Below, one piece after another: positions 1 to 6,869 of a stretch of DNA of 23,983 nucleotides (the stretch's first letter is position 1; the number at the start of each line of letters is the position of its first letter). Under the pieces are notes generated by a model that saw only the letters and a list, made by a program, of their open reading frames with translations, was not told the origin of the DNA and ran no database searches. Made by a program: the position numbers and the translations under genes. The stretch comes from Burkholderiaceae bacterium (lineage in GTDB: Bacteria; Pseudomonadota; Gammaproteobacteria; Burkholderiales; Burkholderiaceae). Location: contig JASLEM010000245.1 of the NCBI GenBank assembly GCA_030151165.1, forward strand, positions 1 to 23,983, given 5' to 3'.

Positions 1-51
1 ATTCGGATACACCCGTGTTTTCCCGGGGGGCGCGCGCGTCACCCGACCCGG

Positions 52-84
52 GTTCGTCGGCGCGCCGGCGGCCAGCCGACGAAC
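52..84. repeat. Inverted repeat (9-bp stem, 15-nt loop)
   Basis: Arms GTTCGTCGG (52-60) and CCGACGAAC (76-84) are perfectly complementary around a 15-nt GC-rich loop. No T-tract follows. It could be the terminator of a gene left of the window, or a leader structure ahead of the gene at 230; nothing decides between these. Confidence 0.4.
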
Positions 85-140
85 GACGGCCTGGAGGGGC
101 CGAGGCGCAGTGCCTTCGTCGCGAGGCCGACCCACAATGC

Positions 141-210
141 CTCGACCTCGACCTCGACCTCGACCTCGACCTCGACCTCGACCTCGACCTCGACCTCGAC
201 CTCGCTCGAC
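141..210. repeat. Hexanucleotide tandem repeat (CTCGAC)10 plus a degenerate end
   Basis: Ten perfect CTCGAC units run from 141 to 200, followed by CTCG and one more CTCGAC (205-210). The tract lies directly upstream of the exported protein at 230. Because the unit is 6 nt, gain or loss of copies never shifts frame. An ATG at 137 is in frame with the downstream gene and would read the tract as repeated Arg-Pro, but the signal peptide begins at 230, so a non-coding leader position is more likely. Confidence 0.9.
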
Positions 211-229
211 ATTGACCCGGAAGATGCCC

Positions 230-763
230 ATGCGCCTTGTTCGACCCATCGGCCGCCTGTTGTCTGCTACGACCCTCGCCGCGGTCGTATCCACGGCGAT
301 GGCCGTGCCGCCGGCGCCCGCGGCCTTCGCGGGCCACCACGAACCCACCGCCGAGGACGGCGCGGCCATCCAGCGGCTGCTGGACGCCTACCGCGCCGCG
401 GTGAAGGCCGGCGACGAGGCGGCGTTCGCGGCGCTGCTGCTCGATGACAAGGTGCCCTTCCTCGCGGTGCGCACGGACGCGCTCGGCAGGACGGCGGCGG
501 CCGACGTCGACCTCGCCCGCTACGCGGACTTCCGCAGCGCGATCTTCGGAACGGCGCAGCGTTACGAGCAGCGCTTCGACAACGTCCGCATCGCGCAGGA
601 CGGCGCGCTGGCGCAGGTGTCGCTCGACTTCGTGACCGTCGACGCCGGCACCGACCGGGGCGGCTACGGCTGGAAGACGCTGGAGCTGCTCAAGGTCGGT
701 GGGCGCTGGCGCATCGCGAGCGAGTTCTTCACGGCGTATCCGTTGAAGGCGGCCGCGCCGTAG
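230..763 (+). CDS. Exported NTF2/SnoaL-like (DUF4440-type) protein
   Basis: This 177-residue protein starts with a typical Sec signal: an Arg-containing n-region, then a hydrophobic stretch ending around the Ala/Pro-rich PPAPAAFA (about residues 1-34). The mature part has the pattern of the NTF2-like fold: an N-terminal helix with RLLDAYRAAVKAGDEAAFAALL, then alternating strands and a C-terminal LLKVGGRWRIASEFF, the usual last strands of DUF4440/SnoaL-like proteins. I chose the ATG at 230 because GGAAG lies 6 nt upstream and the signal peptide begins there. The ATG at 224 is too close to that site, and in-frame starts at 110 and 137 would add an Arg-Pro repeat before the signal. No catalytic residues are assignable. 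It stands alone and converges with the exporter gene on the other strand. Substrate unknown. Confidence 0.7.
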   Translation: MRLVRPIGRLLSATTLAAVVSTAMAVPPAPAAFAGHHEPTAEDGAAIQRLLDAYRAAVKAGDEAAFAALLLDDKVPFLAVRTDALGRTAAADVDLARYADFRSAIFGTAQRYEQRFDNVRIAQDGALAQVSLDFVTVDAGTDRGGYGWKTLELLKVGGRWRIASEFFTAYPLKAAAP

Positions 764-787
764 CGCGGGCGCCGCGGGTGCCCGTGG

Positions 788-2101
788 TCAGGCCGCCGTG
801 CCGGCCCCGGCGCGTGCCGGGCCGCGCGGCACGAGCCACAGCGCGCAGGCCATCGAGCCGATCCCGAAGAACGCCATCAGCGCGCCGAGCGGCCACGGCG
901 TGCCGTCCGCGAACACGCCGACCAGCGCCGAGCCGAAGATGCCGGCGCCGAACTGGCTGGCGCCGATCAGGGCCGAGACGGAGCCCGAGACGCCGGGGAA
1001 CAAATTCAGCGCGCCGGTGATGGCATTGGCCGCGATGAGCCCGGTGCAGGCGACGAACAGGATCAGCGGCGTCACGAGCCCGAACAGGCCGCCCCAGCCG
1101 GTGCGCGCCGCGATCGCCGCAAGCACGCCGGTGACGCAGGCACCGACCGCGCCGGCGCGCAGCAGGCGGTCGCTGCCCAGCCGCGCGACGAGGCGCACGT
1201 TGACGAGGTTCATGCTCATGATGCCGATCGAGCCGAGCGAGAACAGCAGCCCGTAGTGCTGCGGCAGCACGTGGTGATAGGTGATGTACGCGAACGGCGT
1301 GCCGGCGACGTACGCGAAGATCCCGCCGTACAGGAAGCCGCCCACGCCGGCGTAGCCGAGCAGGCGCGGCTGGCGCAGCAGGTGGCCGTAGGTGCGGAAA
1401 ACCTGCGACAGCGGCTCGCGCAGGCGGCGCTCGGCGGGCAGCGTCTCGGGCAGCGTGTACAGCGCGGCCAGCGTGAGCAGCCCGACGACGGCCAGCATCC
1501 AGAAGATCGCGCGCCAGTTCGCCACCGCGACGATCACGCCGCCGACGCTCGGGCCCAGCATCGGCGCGATGGCGGTGACGATCATCAGCGTGGACATCAT
1601 CTGCGCGGCGCGGTGGCCGACGTACAGGTCGCGCACGATCGCGCGTGCCAGCGTCACGCTCGCGCAGGCGCCGATCGCCTGCACCGCGCGCCAGGCGATC
1701 ATGCCCTCGACGCCGTGCGACACCGCGCAGCCGGCGGAGCCGACGATGTACAGGATCATGCCGATCGCGATCGGCTGGCGCCGCCCGATGCGGTCGCTCA
1801 GCGGGCCCCAGAAGAACTGCCCGAGGCTGAAGCCGATCAGGTAGCCCGAGATCGTGAACTCCATCGCGCCGGTGCCGGCGTGCAGCGCGTCGGCCATCGC
1901 GGGCAGGGCCGGCAGGTAGATGTCGGTCGAGATCGACGAGAACGCCATCAGCACGCTCAGGATCAGCAGCGTCTGCAGGTCGTGCGCCTCGGCGAGACGC
2001 CGCAGGCCGCTGCTGGCGCGTGCCTGCCCCGGAGCGACCGCGCCCTCGGCGTGGAGCGGCGTGGCCGGGAGCGGGGCGATCGTGTCGGAGAACGGCGGCA
2101 T
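788..2101 (-). CDS. Bcr/CflA-family MFS drug-resistance exporter
   Basis: This is an inner-membrane proton antiporter of the major facilitator superfamily (DHA1, Bcr/CflA group), about 437 residues with 12 predicted hydrophobic segments. The family signature STDIYLPALPAM follows TM1, and the MFS motif A GPLSDRIGRRQP lies in the TM2-TM3 loop. IAPMLGPSVGG matches the antiporter motif C region in TM5. Members export bicyclomycin, chloramphenicol, sulfonamides or cysteine; the substrate here cannot be read from sequence. The frame is open to a GTG at 2158, but the ATG at 2101 leaves an ordinary cytoplasmic N-terminus of about 40 residues. Neither start has a convincing Shine-Dalgarno. It is 118 bp downstream of the lactate dehydrogenase gene on the same strand, so readthrough is possible. 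Confidence 0.88.
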   Translation of the reverse strand: MPPFSDTIAPLPATPLHAEGAVAPGQARASSGLRRLAEAHDLQTLLILSVLMAFSSISTDIYLPALPAMADALHAGTGAMEFTISGYLIGFSLGQFFWGPLSDRIGRRQPIAIGMILYIVGSAGCAVSHGVEGMIAWRAVQAIGACASVTLARAIVRDLYVGHRAAQMMSTLMIVTAIAPMLGPSVGGVIVAVANWRAIFWMLAVVGLLTLAALYTLPETLPAERRLREPLSQVFRTYGHLLRQPRLLGYAGVGGFLYGGIFAYVAGTPFAYITYHHVLPQHYGLLFSLGSIGIMSMNLVNVRLVARLGSDRLLRAGAVGACVTGVLAAIAARTGWGGLFGLVTPLILFVACTGLIAANAITGALNLFPGVSGSVSALIGASQFGAGIFGSALVGVFADGTPWPLGALMAFFGIGSMACALWLVPRGPARAGAGTAA

Positions 2102-2219
2102 GCGGGAGGAGCGGGGGCGGTGTCTCGATTCTCCGGGAAAACCCGAGGTGACGAGCACGCAGGGACAAAGGGCGACGGCGCGCGGGCGACCGGGGCGATC
2201 GCCGCCGCGGCGCGGCCGC

Positions 2220-3371
2220 TCAGCCGGGGAAGGTGCCCGGCAGCAGGATGTCCTTGCCCACCGTCGAGAGTTGGCGGTGGCCGCAGAACGCCATCGTGAT
2301 GTCCAGCTCGTTGCGGATGATCTCGAGGCAACGCGTGACGCCGGCCTCGCCCATCGCGCCCAGGCCGTAGAGGAAGGGCCGGCCGATCATCGTGCCGCGT
2401 GCGCCGAGCGCCACGGCCTTCAGCACGTCCTGGCCGGAGCGGATGCCGCTGTCCAGCCAGACCTCGATGCGGTCGCCCACGGCGTCGACGATCGCCGGCA
2501 GCGCCTCGATCGAGCTCGGCGCGCCATCGAGCTGGCGGCCGCCGTGGTTGCTGACGATCAGCGCGTCCGCGCCCGAGTCGGCGGCGAGGCGCGCGTCCTC
2601 GACGTCCATGATCCCTTTCAGGATCAGCTTGCCGCCCCAGCGCTTCTTGACCCACTCGACGTCCGCCCAGCTGAGCGCCGGGTCGAACTGCTTGGCCGTC
2701 CACTCGGAGAGCCGGCTCACGTCGCCGACGCCCTGCACGTGGCCGACGATGTTGCCGAACGTGCGCCGCTTCGTGCCCAGCATGCCCAGGCACCAGCGCG
2801 GCTTGGTCGCGAGGTTGATCAGGTTGGCGATCGTCGGCTTCGGCGGGGCGGAGAGGCCGTTGCGGATGTCCTTGTGGCGCTGGCCGAGGATCTGCAGGTC
2901 GAGCGTGAGCACCAGCGCGCCGCAGCGCGCGGCACGGGCGCGCTCGATCAGGCGCTCGATGAAGCCCCGGTCGCGCATCATGTACAGCTGGAACCAGAAC
3001 GGTGCCTTCGTGTGCGCGGCGATGTCCTCGATCGAGCAGATGCTCATCGTCGACAACGTGAACGGCACGCCGAACTTCTCGGCGGCGCGCGCGGCGAGGA
3101 TCTCGCCGTCGGCGTGCTGCATGCCGGTCAGGCCGGTCGGCGCGAGCGCGACGGGCATGCTCACCGGCACGCCGGCCATCGTCGTCGCGAGCGAGCGGTT
3201 CTCCATGTTCACGGCGACGCGCTGGCGCAGCTTGATCTTGTGGAAGTCGCTCTCGTTCGCGCGGTAGGTGGACTCCGTCCACGAGCCGGAGTCGGCGTAG
3301 TCGTAGAACATGCGCGGCACGCGCTTTTGGGCCAGCACGCGCAGGTCTTCGATGCAGGTGATCGCGGTCAT
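2220..3371 (-). CDS. lldD: FMN-dependent L-lactate dehydrogenase / alpha-hydroxy-acid oxidase
   Basis: This 383-residue enzyme belongs to the FMN-dependent alpha-hydroxy-acid dehydrogenases. They oxidise L-lactate (or a similar 2-hydroxy acid) to the keto acid and pass electrons to the quinone pool. Visible family residues are the N-terminal MFYDYADSGS, PVALAPTG (about 73-80, FMN side), QLYMMRDR (active-site Tyr130), LTLDLQILGQRHKD, and the catalytic block SNHGGRQLDG with base His276 and substrate-binding Arg279. The ATG at 3371 is preceded by GGAGGAG 11 nt upstream; the upstream in-frame extension is Pro/Arg-rich and not enzyme-like. No lactate permease or LldR-type regulator is next to it, so the exact substrate (lactate, mandelate or glycolate) is inferred from overall similarity to LldD. 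Confidence 0.9.
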   Translation of the reverse strand: MTAITCIEDLRVLAQKRVPRMFYDYADSGSWTESTYRANESDFHKIKLRQRVAVNMENRSLATTMAGVPVSMPVALAPTGLTGMQHADGEILAARAAEKFGVPFTLSTMSICSIEDIAAHTKAPFWFQLYMMRDRGFIERLIERARAARCGALVLTLDLQILGQRHKDIRNGLSAPPKPTIANLINLATKPRWCLGMLGTKRRTFGNIVGHVQGVGDVSRLSEWTAKQFDPALSWADVEWVKKRWGGKLILKGIMDVEDARLAADSGADALIVSNHGGRQLDGAPSSIEALPAIVDAVGDRIEVWLDSGIRSGQDVLKAVALGARGTMIGRPFLYGLGAMGEAGVTRCLEIIRNELDITMAFCGHRQLSTVGKDILLPGTFPG

Positions 3372-3527
3372 TGTCTCGGGGTCTCCTCCGCGGCGCGGTG
3401 GTCGCGCCGGGTGCGGAGGATGGTAGCGTGAAGAGGGTGGTCGAGCGGGGTGGAGGGCCAGAGTGTGAACCTCGTGTCGCACGGGCGCGAACCGCGTCCG
3501 CGCCCTGCGTGCGACGTCAGCGCCTTG

Positions 3528-4763
3528 TCAGAACAGCGTCGGCTCGTCCGGCCGGTCCTCGACGACATCGCGCTTGCGGGCGGGCGCCGCGGGCCTGTTC
3601 GTCGCGGGCCTCGCTTTCGGCGCGGCCTCGGGCGCGCCCGGGCGCGAGAGCCCGCCCACGCGCACGCCCAGCAGCCGCAGCCGCCGCGTCAGGTCGACGC
3701 GCTTCAGGCACAGGCCGGCGAGGCGGCGGATCTCCGCGGCGTCGTTGGTGGCGACGGGCACGGTCTGGTCGCGCGTGACGGTCTTGAAGTCGTCGAAGCG
3801 CAGCTTGATGCCGATCGTGCGGCCGACGTAGCCCTTGCGCGCGAGGTCGGACGCGACCTGCGTGCAGAGCTGCGTGAAGACGTCGCCGAGCTCGGCGCGG
3901 TCGCGCCTGGCGTGGAGGTCGCGGTCGAAGGTCGTCTCGCGGCTCATCGACACCGGCTCGCTGCTCGTGACCACCGGGCGGTCGTCGATGCCGTGCGAGA
4001 CGTCGTGCAGCCACTGCGCGTTGTTCGGCGTGAAGTGCTGCGCCAGCCACGCGACGTCGCGCGCCGCGAGCTCGCCGATGGTGTGGATGCCCAGCGCGTC
4101 GAGCCGCGCGCCGGCCTTCGGGCCGATGCCGTTGATGCGGCGCACCGGCAGCGGCCAGATGCGCGTCGGGATGTCCTCGAACGTGACGACGGTCAGGCCG
4201 TTGGGCTTGTCCAGCTCGGACGAGATCTTGGACAGCAGCTTGTTGGGCGTGACGCCGATCGAGCACGTGAGGCCGGTCGCGCGGAACACGTTGTTCTTCA
4301 GCTCGTGCGCGAACGCGCGGATGCCGCCGAGCGGGTCGTGGCCGATGGTGTCGCGGATGCCGGGGATGTCGGTCAGGTCGATGTAGATCTCGTCGATGCC
4401 GCGATCCTCGATCACCGGCGCGAGCTCGCGCACCGCGGCCTTGAACAGGCGCGAGTAGTGGCGGTAGCTGTCGAAGTCCACCGGCAGCAGGATCGCGTGC
4501 GGCGCGAGCGCGGCGGCCTTCATCATGCCCATCGCCGAGAACACGCCGAACTTGCGCGCCTCGTAGCTCGAGGTCGTCACCACGCCGCGGCCGGTGTAGT
4601 GCTCCAGCTTCGCGAACGTCCAGCTGCCGTCCTCGTGCTGCACCGGCGTGTGGCGGCGCCCGCCACCGACGACCACCGCCTGCCCGCGCAGCATCGGATA
4701 GCGCAGCAGCTCGACGGACGCGTAGAAGGCGTCCATGTCGAGGTGCGCGATCACGCGGGGCAT
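3528..4763 (-). CDS. dinB: DNA polymerase IV (Y-family translesion polymerase)
   Basis: Error-prone polymerase used for lesion bypass under the SOS response, about 411 residues. The first catalytic aspartate is Asp9 in HLDMDAFYASVE and the catalytic Asp124-Glu125 pair lies in GIDEIYIDLT. SSYEARKFGVFSAM is the fingers-region signature and GIGPKAGARLDALGI is the helix-hairpin-helix. A finger/palm insertion of roughly 20 residues (about 38-58) relative to the E. coli enzyme is present. The C-terminus ends DEPTLF, a beta-clamp binding motif. The ATG at 4763 gives the family N-terminus MPRVIAHLDMD; the ATG at 4775 is possible. An in-frame TTG at 4814 lies inside the LexA box and is rejected. Neither ATG has a clear ribosome site. 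Confidence 0.95.
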   Translation of the reverse strand: MPRVIAHLDMDAFYASVELLRYPMLRGQAVVVGGGRRHTPVQHEDGSWTFAKLEHYTGRGVVTTSSYEARKFGVFSAMGMMKAAALAPHAILLPVDFDSYRHYSRLFKAAVRELAPVIEDRGIDEIYIDLTDIPGIRDTIGHDPLGGIRAFAHELKNNVFRATGLTCSIGVTPNKLLSKISSELDKPNGLTVVTFEDIPTRIWPLPVRRINGIGPKAGARLDALGIHTIGELAARDVAWLAQHFTPNNAQWLHDVSHGIDDRPVVTSSEPVSMSRETTFDRDLHARRDRAELGDVFTQLCTQVASDLARKGYVGRTIGIKLRFDDFKTVTRDQTVPVATNDAAEIRRLAGLCLKRVDLTRRLRLLGVRVGGLSRPGAPEAAPKARPATNRPAAPARKRDVVEDRPDEPTLF

Positions 4764-4802
4764 CGGATGGGGCATCGGGCGGTCGGGGCGCTGGCAAGCG
4801 CT

Positions 4803-4822
4803 TTCTGTATGCAATCACAGTA
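4803..4822 (-). promoter_or_regulatory. LexA (SOS) box upstream of dinB
   Basis: Read toward dinB, the site is TACTGTGATTGCATACAGAA, matching the proteobacterial LexA consensus TACTGT-N8-ACAGTA except at the last two bases, with the invariant CTGT...ACAG half-sites correctly spaced. It lies 40 bp upstream of the chosen dinB start, where a repressor would cover the promoter. DinB is a classic LexA target, so site and gene support each other. Confidence 0.88.
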
Positions 4823-4871
4823 TCCCACGCCGGGCCGCGGCCGACCACCGCGACGTGTCCGCGCCTGGCGC

Positions 4872-5279
4872 TCAGCGCGCGCGCGAGGCCCGGTCCGCGA
4901 CGAGCTTGCCCGCCGTCGCCGCGAGGCCGGTCGCGACGCAGCCCCAGGCGGTATCGACCAGCGACAGCCCGATCGGCCACCCGCGCAGCGTCGCGAGGTT
5001 GGTCAGGTCGTAGGTCATGTAGCCCATGAAGCCGAACAGCGCGCCCCAGGCCGCGGCGCCGCGCCAGTCGCCCGTGGCGCGCGGGCGCACGACGAAGGCC
5101 ATCACGCCCGCGGCGTAGAGCAGGTAGAACAGCACGGCGGCCGCGAGGATCGGCTGGTCGGCCATCAGGTGGCCGATGCCGGCCTGGTACAGCGGGCGCG
5201 CCACGGCACCGAGCCAGACGACGTCCAGCAACACCATGACGACGACGATCGTGGCGTAGGGCAGCAAGGTCCGGGTCAT
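4872..5279 (-). CDS. DUF2177 family membrane protein
   Basis: This 135-residue polytopic membrane protein has about four hydrophobic segments, starting with ATIVVVMVLLDVVWLG. It shows the recognisable DUF2177 pattern: D-x-x-W-L-G at the end of TM1, an R-P-L-Y-x-x-x-G-H-L-M loop, and ALFGFMGYMTYDLTNLATL followed by W-P-x-x-L-S-L-V-D-T-A-W-G. Function is unknown for the family. The ATG at 5279 has GGAGA 8 nt upstream; the upstream extension of the frame is Arg/Pro-rich and rejected. It lies about 110 bp downstream of the dinB start on the same strand and is divergent from the gene at 5462. Confidence 0.8.
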   Translation of the reverse strand: MTRTLLPYATIVVVMVLLDVVWLGAVARPLYQAGIGHLMADQPILAAAVLFYLLYAAGVMAFVVRPRATGDWRGAAAWGALFGFMGYMTYDLTNLATLRGWPIGLSLVDTAWGCVATGLAATAGKLVADRASRAR

Positions 5280-5461
5280 CGGCGTTTCTCCGCGGGGTGG
5301 TCGGTCGGTGGGCTGGCGCGCATCGTCGCACGGCGACTGCAAGCGGGGCTTCAGCTTGGGGCAGGGCGCGTGCCGCGCGGCCGCCACAATGGCGCGGACG
5401 GCGAGTCCGGGCCGCAGGCGTCGCCGGGCCGGCCGCCGCTCCAACGCGCAAGGGTCGCCGC

Positions 5462-6136
5462 ATGCATCGTTCTCCGCTCCACCGGCTCGTCCACGTCGTG
5501 AAGGTGCGCCCGCGCCTGTTCATCGTCGCGCTGATCGGCATCGTCACCGGCTGCGCGCTGCCCAGCGACGTCACGACGCAGCCCATCACGCGCTGGCTGC
5601 TCGCCTGGAACGTCGCCGCGTGGCTGTACATCGCGCTCGCCGCGGTGATGATGACGCGCTCGTCGAAGGGCCACATGCGCCATCGCGCGCAGTTGCAGGA
5701 CGACGGCAAGTACACGATCCTCGCGATGGTGGTCGCCTCGGCCATCGCGAGCCTCGTCGCGATCGGCTGCGAGCTCTCGGTCGTCAAGGACATGCACGGC
5801 TGGCGCAAGGAAGCGCACATCGCGCTCGCCGGCCTCACGGTGATCGCGTCCTGGGGCTTCATCCAGGTGATGTTCACGCTGCACTACGCGCACGACTACT
5901 ACATGGCCGCCTGCCACGGCCGCAAGCCGGGCCTCGCCTTCCCGGACGACGAGGATCCCGACTACGGCGACTTCTTCTACTTCGCCGCCGTCATCGGCAC
6001 CTCGGGCCAGACGGCCGACGTCTCGTTCGTCACCAAGCCGATGCGTCGGATCGGCTCCCTCCATTGCATCCTCGCGTACCTGTTCAATACGACGGTGCTG
6101 GCGCTGCTCATCAACATCGGCGCGAGCCTGTTCTGA
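5462..6136 (+). CDS. DUF1345 family membrane protein
   Basis: This 224-residue inner-membrane protein starts with a basic N-terminus (RPRLFIVALIGIVTG) and has about five hydrophobic segments. The conserved DUF1345 blocks are visible: LLAWNVAAWLYIAL, then a central Asp/Asp-containing loop, then LHYAHDYY, the acidic DDEDPDYGDFFYFAAVIGTSGQTADVSF, and a C-terminal hydrophobic segment with FNTTVLALLINI. Function is unknown for the family. AAGGG lies 7 nt upstream of the ATG at 5462. A GC-rich stem-loop follows the stop codon. Confidence 0.85.
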   Translation: MHRSPLHRLVHVVKVRPRLFIVALIGIVTGCALPSDVTTQPITRWLLAWNVAAWLYIALAAVMMTRSSKGHMRHRAQLQDDGKYTILAMVVASAIASLVAIGCELSVVKDMHGWRKEAHIALAGLTVIASWGFIQVMFTLHYAHDYYMAACHGRKPGLAFPDDEDPDYGDFFYFAAVIGTSGQTADVSFVTKPMRRIGSLHCILAYLFNTTVLALLINIGASLF

Positions 6137-6141
6137 TCCGC

Positions 6142-6160
6142 GGCCCCGCGCCCCGGGGCC
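6142..6160 (+). terminator. Candidate stem-loop after the DUF1345 gene
   Basis: GGCCCCG (6142-6148) and CGGGGCC (6154-6160) form a perfect 7-bp G/C stem with a 5-nt loop, 5 nt after the stop codon. No T-run follows, so it is at most a weak or factor-assisted terminator. Confidence 0.3.
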
Positions 6161-6306
6161 CACCGGCGGCGAACGCCCGGATACCTCCTTCGGGCAGGTC
6201 GTCATCAAAGTACATGCATGGCGGCGCAAAGCGCGCTACAAAGCGGGCGGTCGCCTGTCCGGCGGCCTCATTCCATCGAACTCACCGCATCCACCGAAGG
6301 CTCTTC

Positions 6307-6537
6307 ATGCAGACCAAGACCGCTCTCGTTTCGTTGATCCTCGTGGCCTTCGCGGCCGCCGCGTCCGCCCAGGGCGCGCCGTCGCCGGAAGGCCAGTCCG
6401 TCTCCGCCAAGGGCGAAGCGTCCGCCGAGTCCGCCGTGAAGGGCCGCCACGACAAGGTCGAGGCGAGCGCGAAGGCGCGTGCCGACAAGCGCGCCGCCAA
6501 GCGCGCCGCGAAGAAGGCGTCTGCCGCCTCGATGTGA
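6307..6537 (+). CDS. Small secreted Lys/Ala-rich protein
   Basis: This 76-residue protein has a clear Sec signal, MQTKTALVSLILVAFAAAASAQ, with likely cleavage after ASA at about residue 21. The mature part of roughly 55 residues is low-complexity and strongly basic toward the end: SAKGEASAESAVKGRHDKVEASAKARADKRAAKRAAKKASAASM. It lacks Cys and Trp and looks helical or disordered. GAAGG lies 6 nt upstream of the ATG. I recognise no family; the tail resembles histone-H1-like or polyanion-binding tails in composition only. Binding to nucleic acid or lipopolysaccharide would be speculation. It is flanked by stem-loops and is probably monocistronic. Confidence 0.6.
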   Translation: MQTKTALVSLILVAFAAAASAQGAPSPEGQSVSAKGEASAESAVKGRHDKVEASAKARADKRAAKRAAKKASAASM

Positions 6538-6707
6538 GCGCGGGCCGCGGCGTCGGGGGCGCGTCGCGCGCCCGGCGCCGGGCCGCACGAACCGCCCGAC
6601 CACCGCGCCGCCCCTGATCCGGGCGGCGCGTGGCGTTTGCCGCGCGAGGGATCCGCGGTGCACGTCGACCTGATCGTTCCTGGACGTCGCGACGGCGTCC
6701 GGCGAGC

Positions 6708-6741
6708 TGTCCGCCACGCTGTCCGTGACTGTCCGCGGACA
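6708..6741 (+). promoter_or_regulatory. TGTCCG repeats and palindrome, candidate enhancer for the sigma-54 activator
   Basis: TGTCCG occurs at 6708-6713, 6720-6725 and 6730-6735, i.e. at 12- and 10-bp steps, about one helical turn. The third copy is half of the perfect palindrome TGTCCGCGGACA (6730-6741). The cluster lies about 70-100 bp upstream of the -24 element, the usual distance for an NtrC-family binding site. Assignment to the regulator at 12846 is inference. Confidence 0.55.
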
Positions 6742-6807
6742 CCTTCCACGCCGGCTCGTCGCGAGCCAAGTCGTTGATCCACAAGGGAACGCGACGTCGA
6801 TCCCGCA

Positions 6808-6823
6808 TGGCACGCCTCGTGCA
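6808..6823 (+). promoter_or_regulatory. Sigma-54 (-24/-12) promoter
   Basis: The sequence TGGCACGCCTCGTGCA has GG (6809-6810) and GC (6821-6822) separated by exactly 10 bp. It matches the consensus TGGCACG-N4-TTGCA at all but one specified position. Predicted transcription starts near 6834, about 35 nt before the ATG at 6870. This placement also argues against the longer upstream reading of the first operon gene. Confidence 0.75.
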
Positions 6824-6869
6824 AACAGGTGTCCCGACAGCGCAGCGTCTGCGCCGCCCGGACACCTCC

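Larger units (their letters stand above)
6538..6869 (+). other. 332-bp intergenic control region of the exporter operon
   Basis: No gene is convincing here. It holds a 7-bp stem with a 3-nt loop (GGGCGCG 6557-6563, CGCGCCC 6567-6573, no T-run) just after the small secreted gene. It also holds TGTCCG repeats (6708-6741), a sigma-54 element (6808-6823) and further TGTC/GACA half-sites at 6830-6839 and 6860-6864. Confidence 0.7.

Noticed and set aside
141..210. CRISPR-like or coding repeat interpretation of the CTCGAC tract
   Set aside because: Units are 6 nt with no spacers, so it is a simple-sequence repeat. An Arg-Pro leader before a signal peptide is unlikely to be translated.
2102..2158. 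Upstream GTG start for the MFS exporter
   Set aside because: The added 19 residues carry no membrane or conserved sequence and no ribosome site precedes the GTG; the ATG at 2101 is sufficient.
6557..6573. Stem-loop after the small secreted gene as a terminator
   Set aside because: It has a 7-bp stem and 3-nt loop but no T-run, and many similar G/C inverted repeats are expected by chance here.
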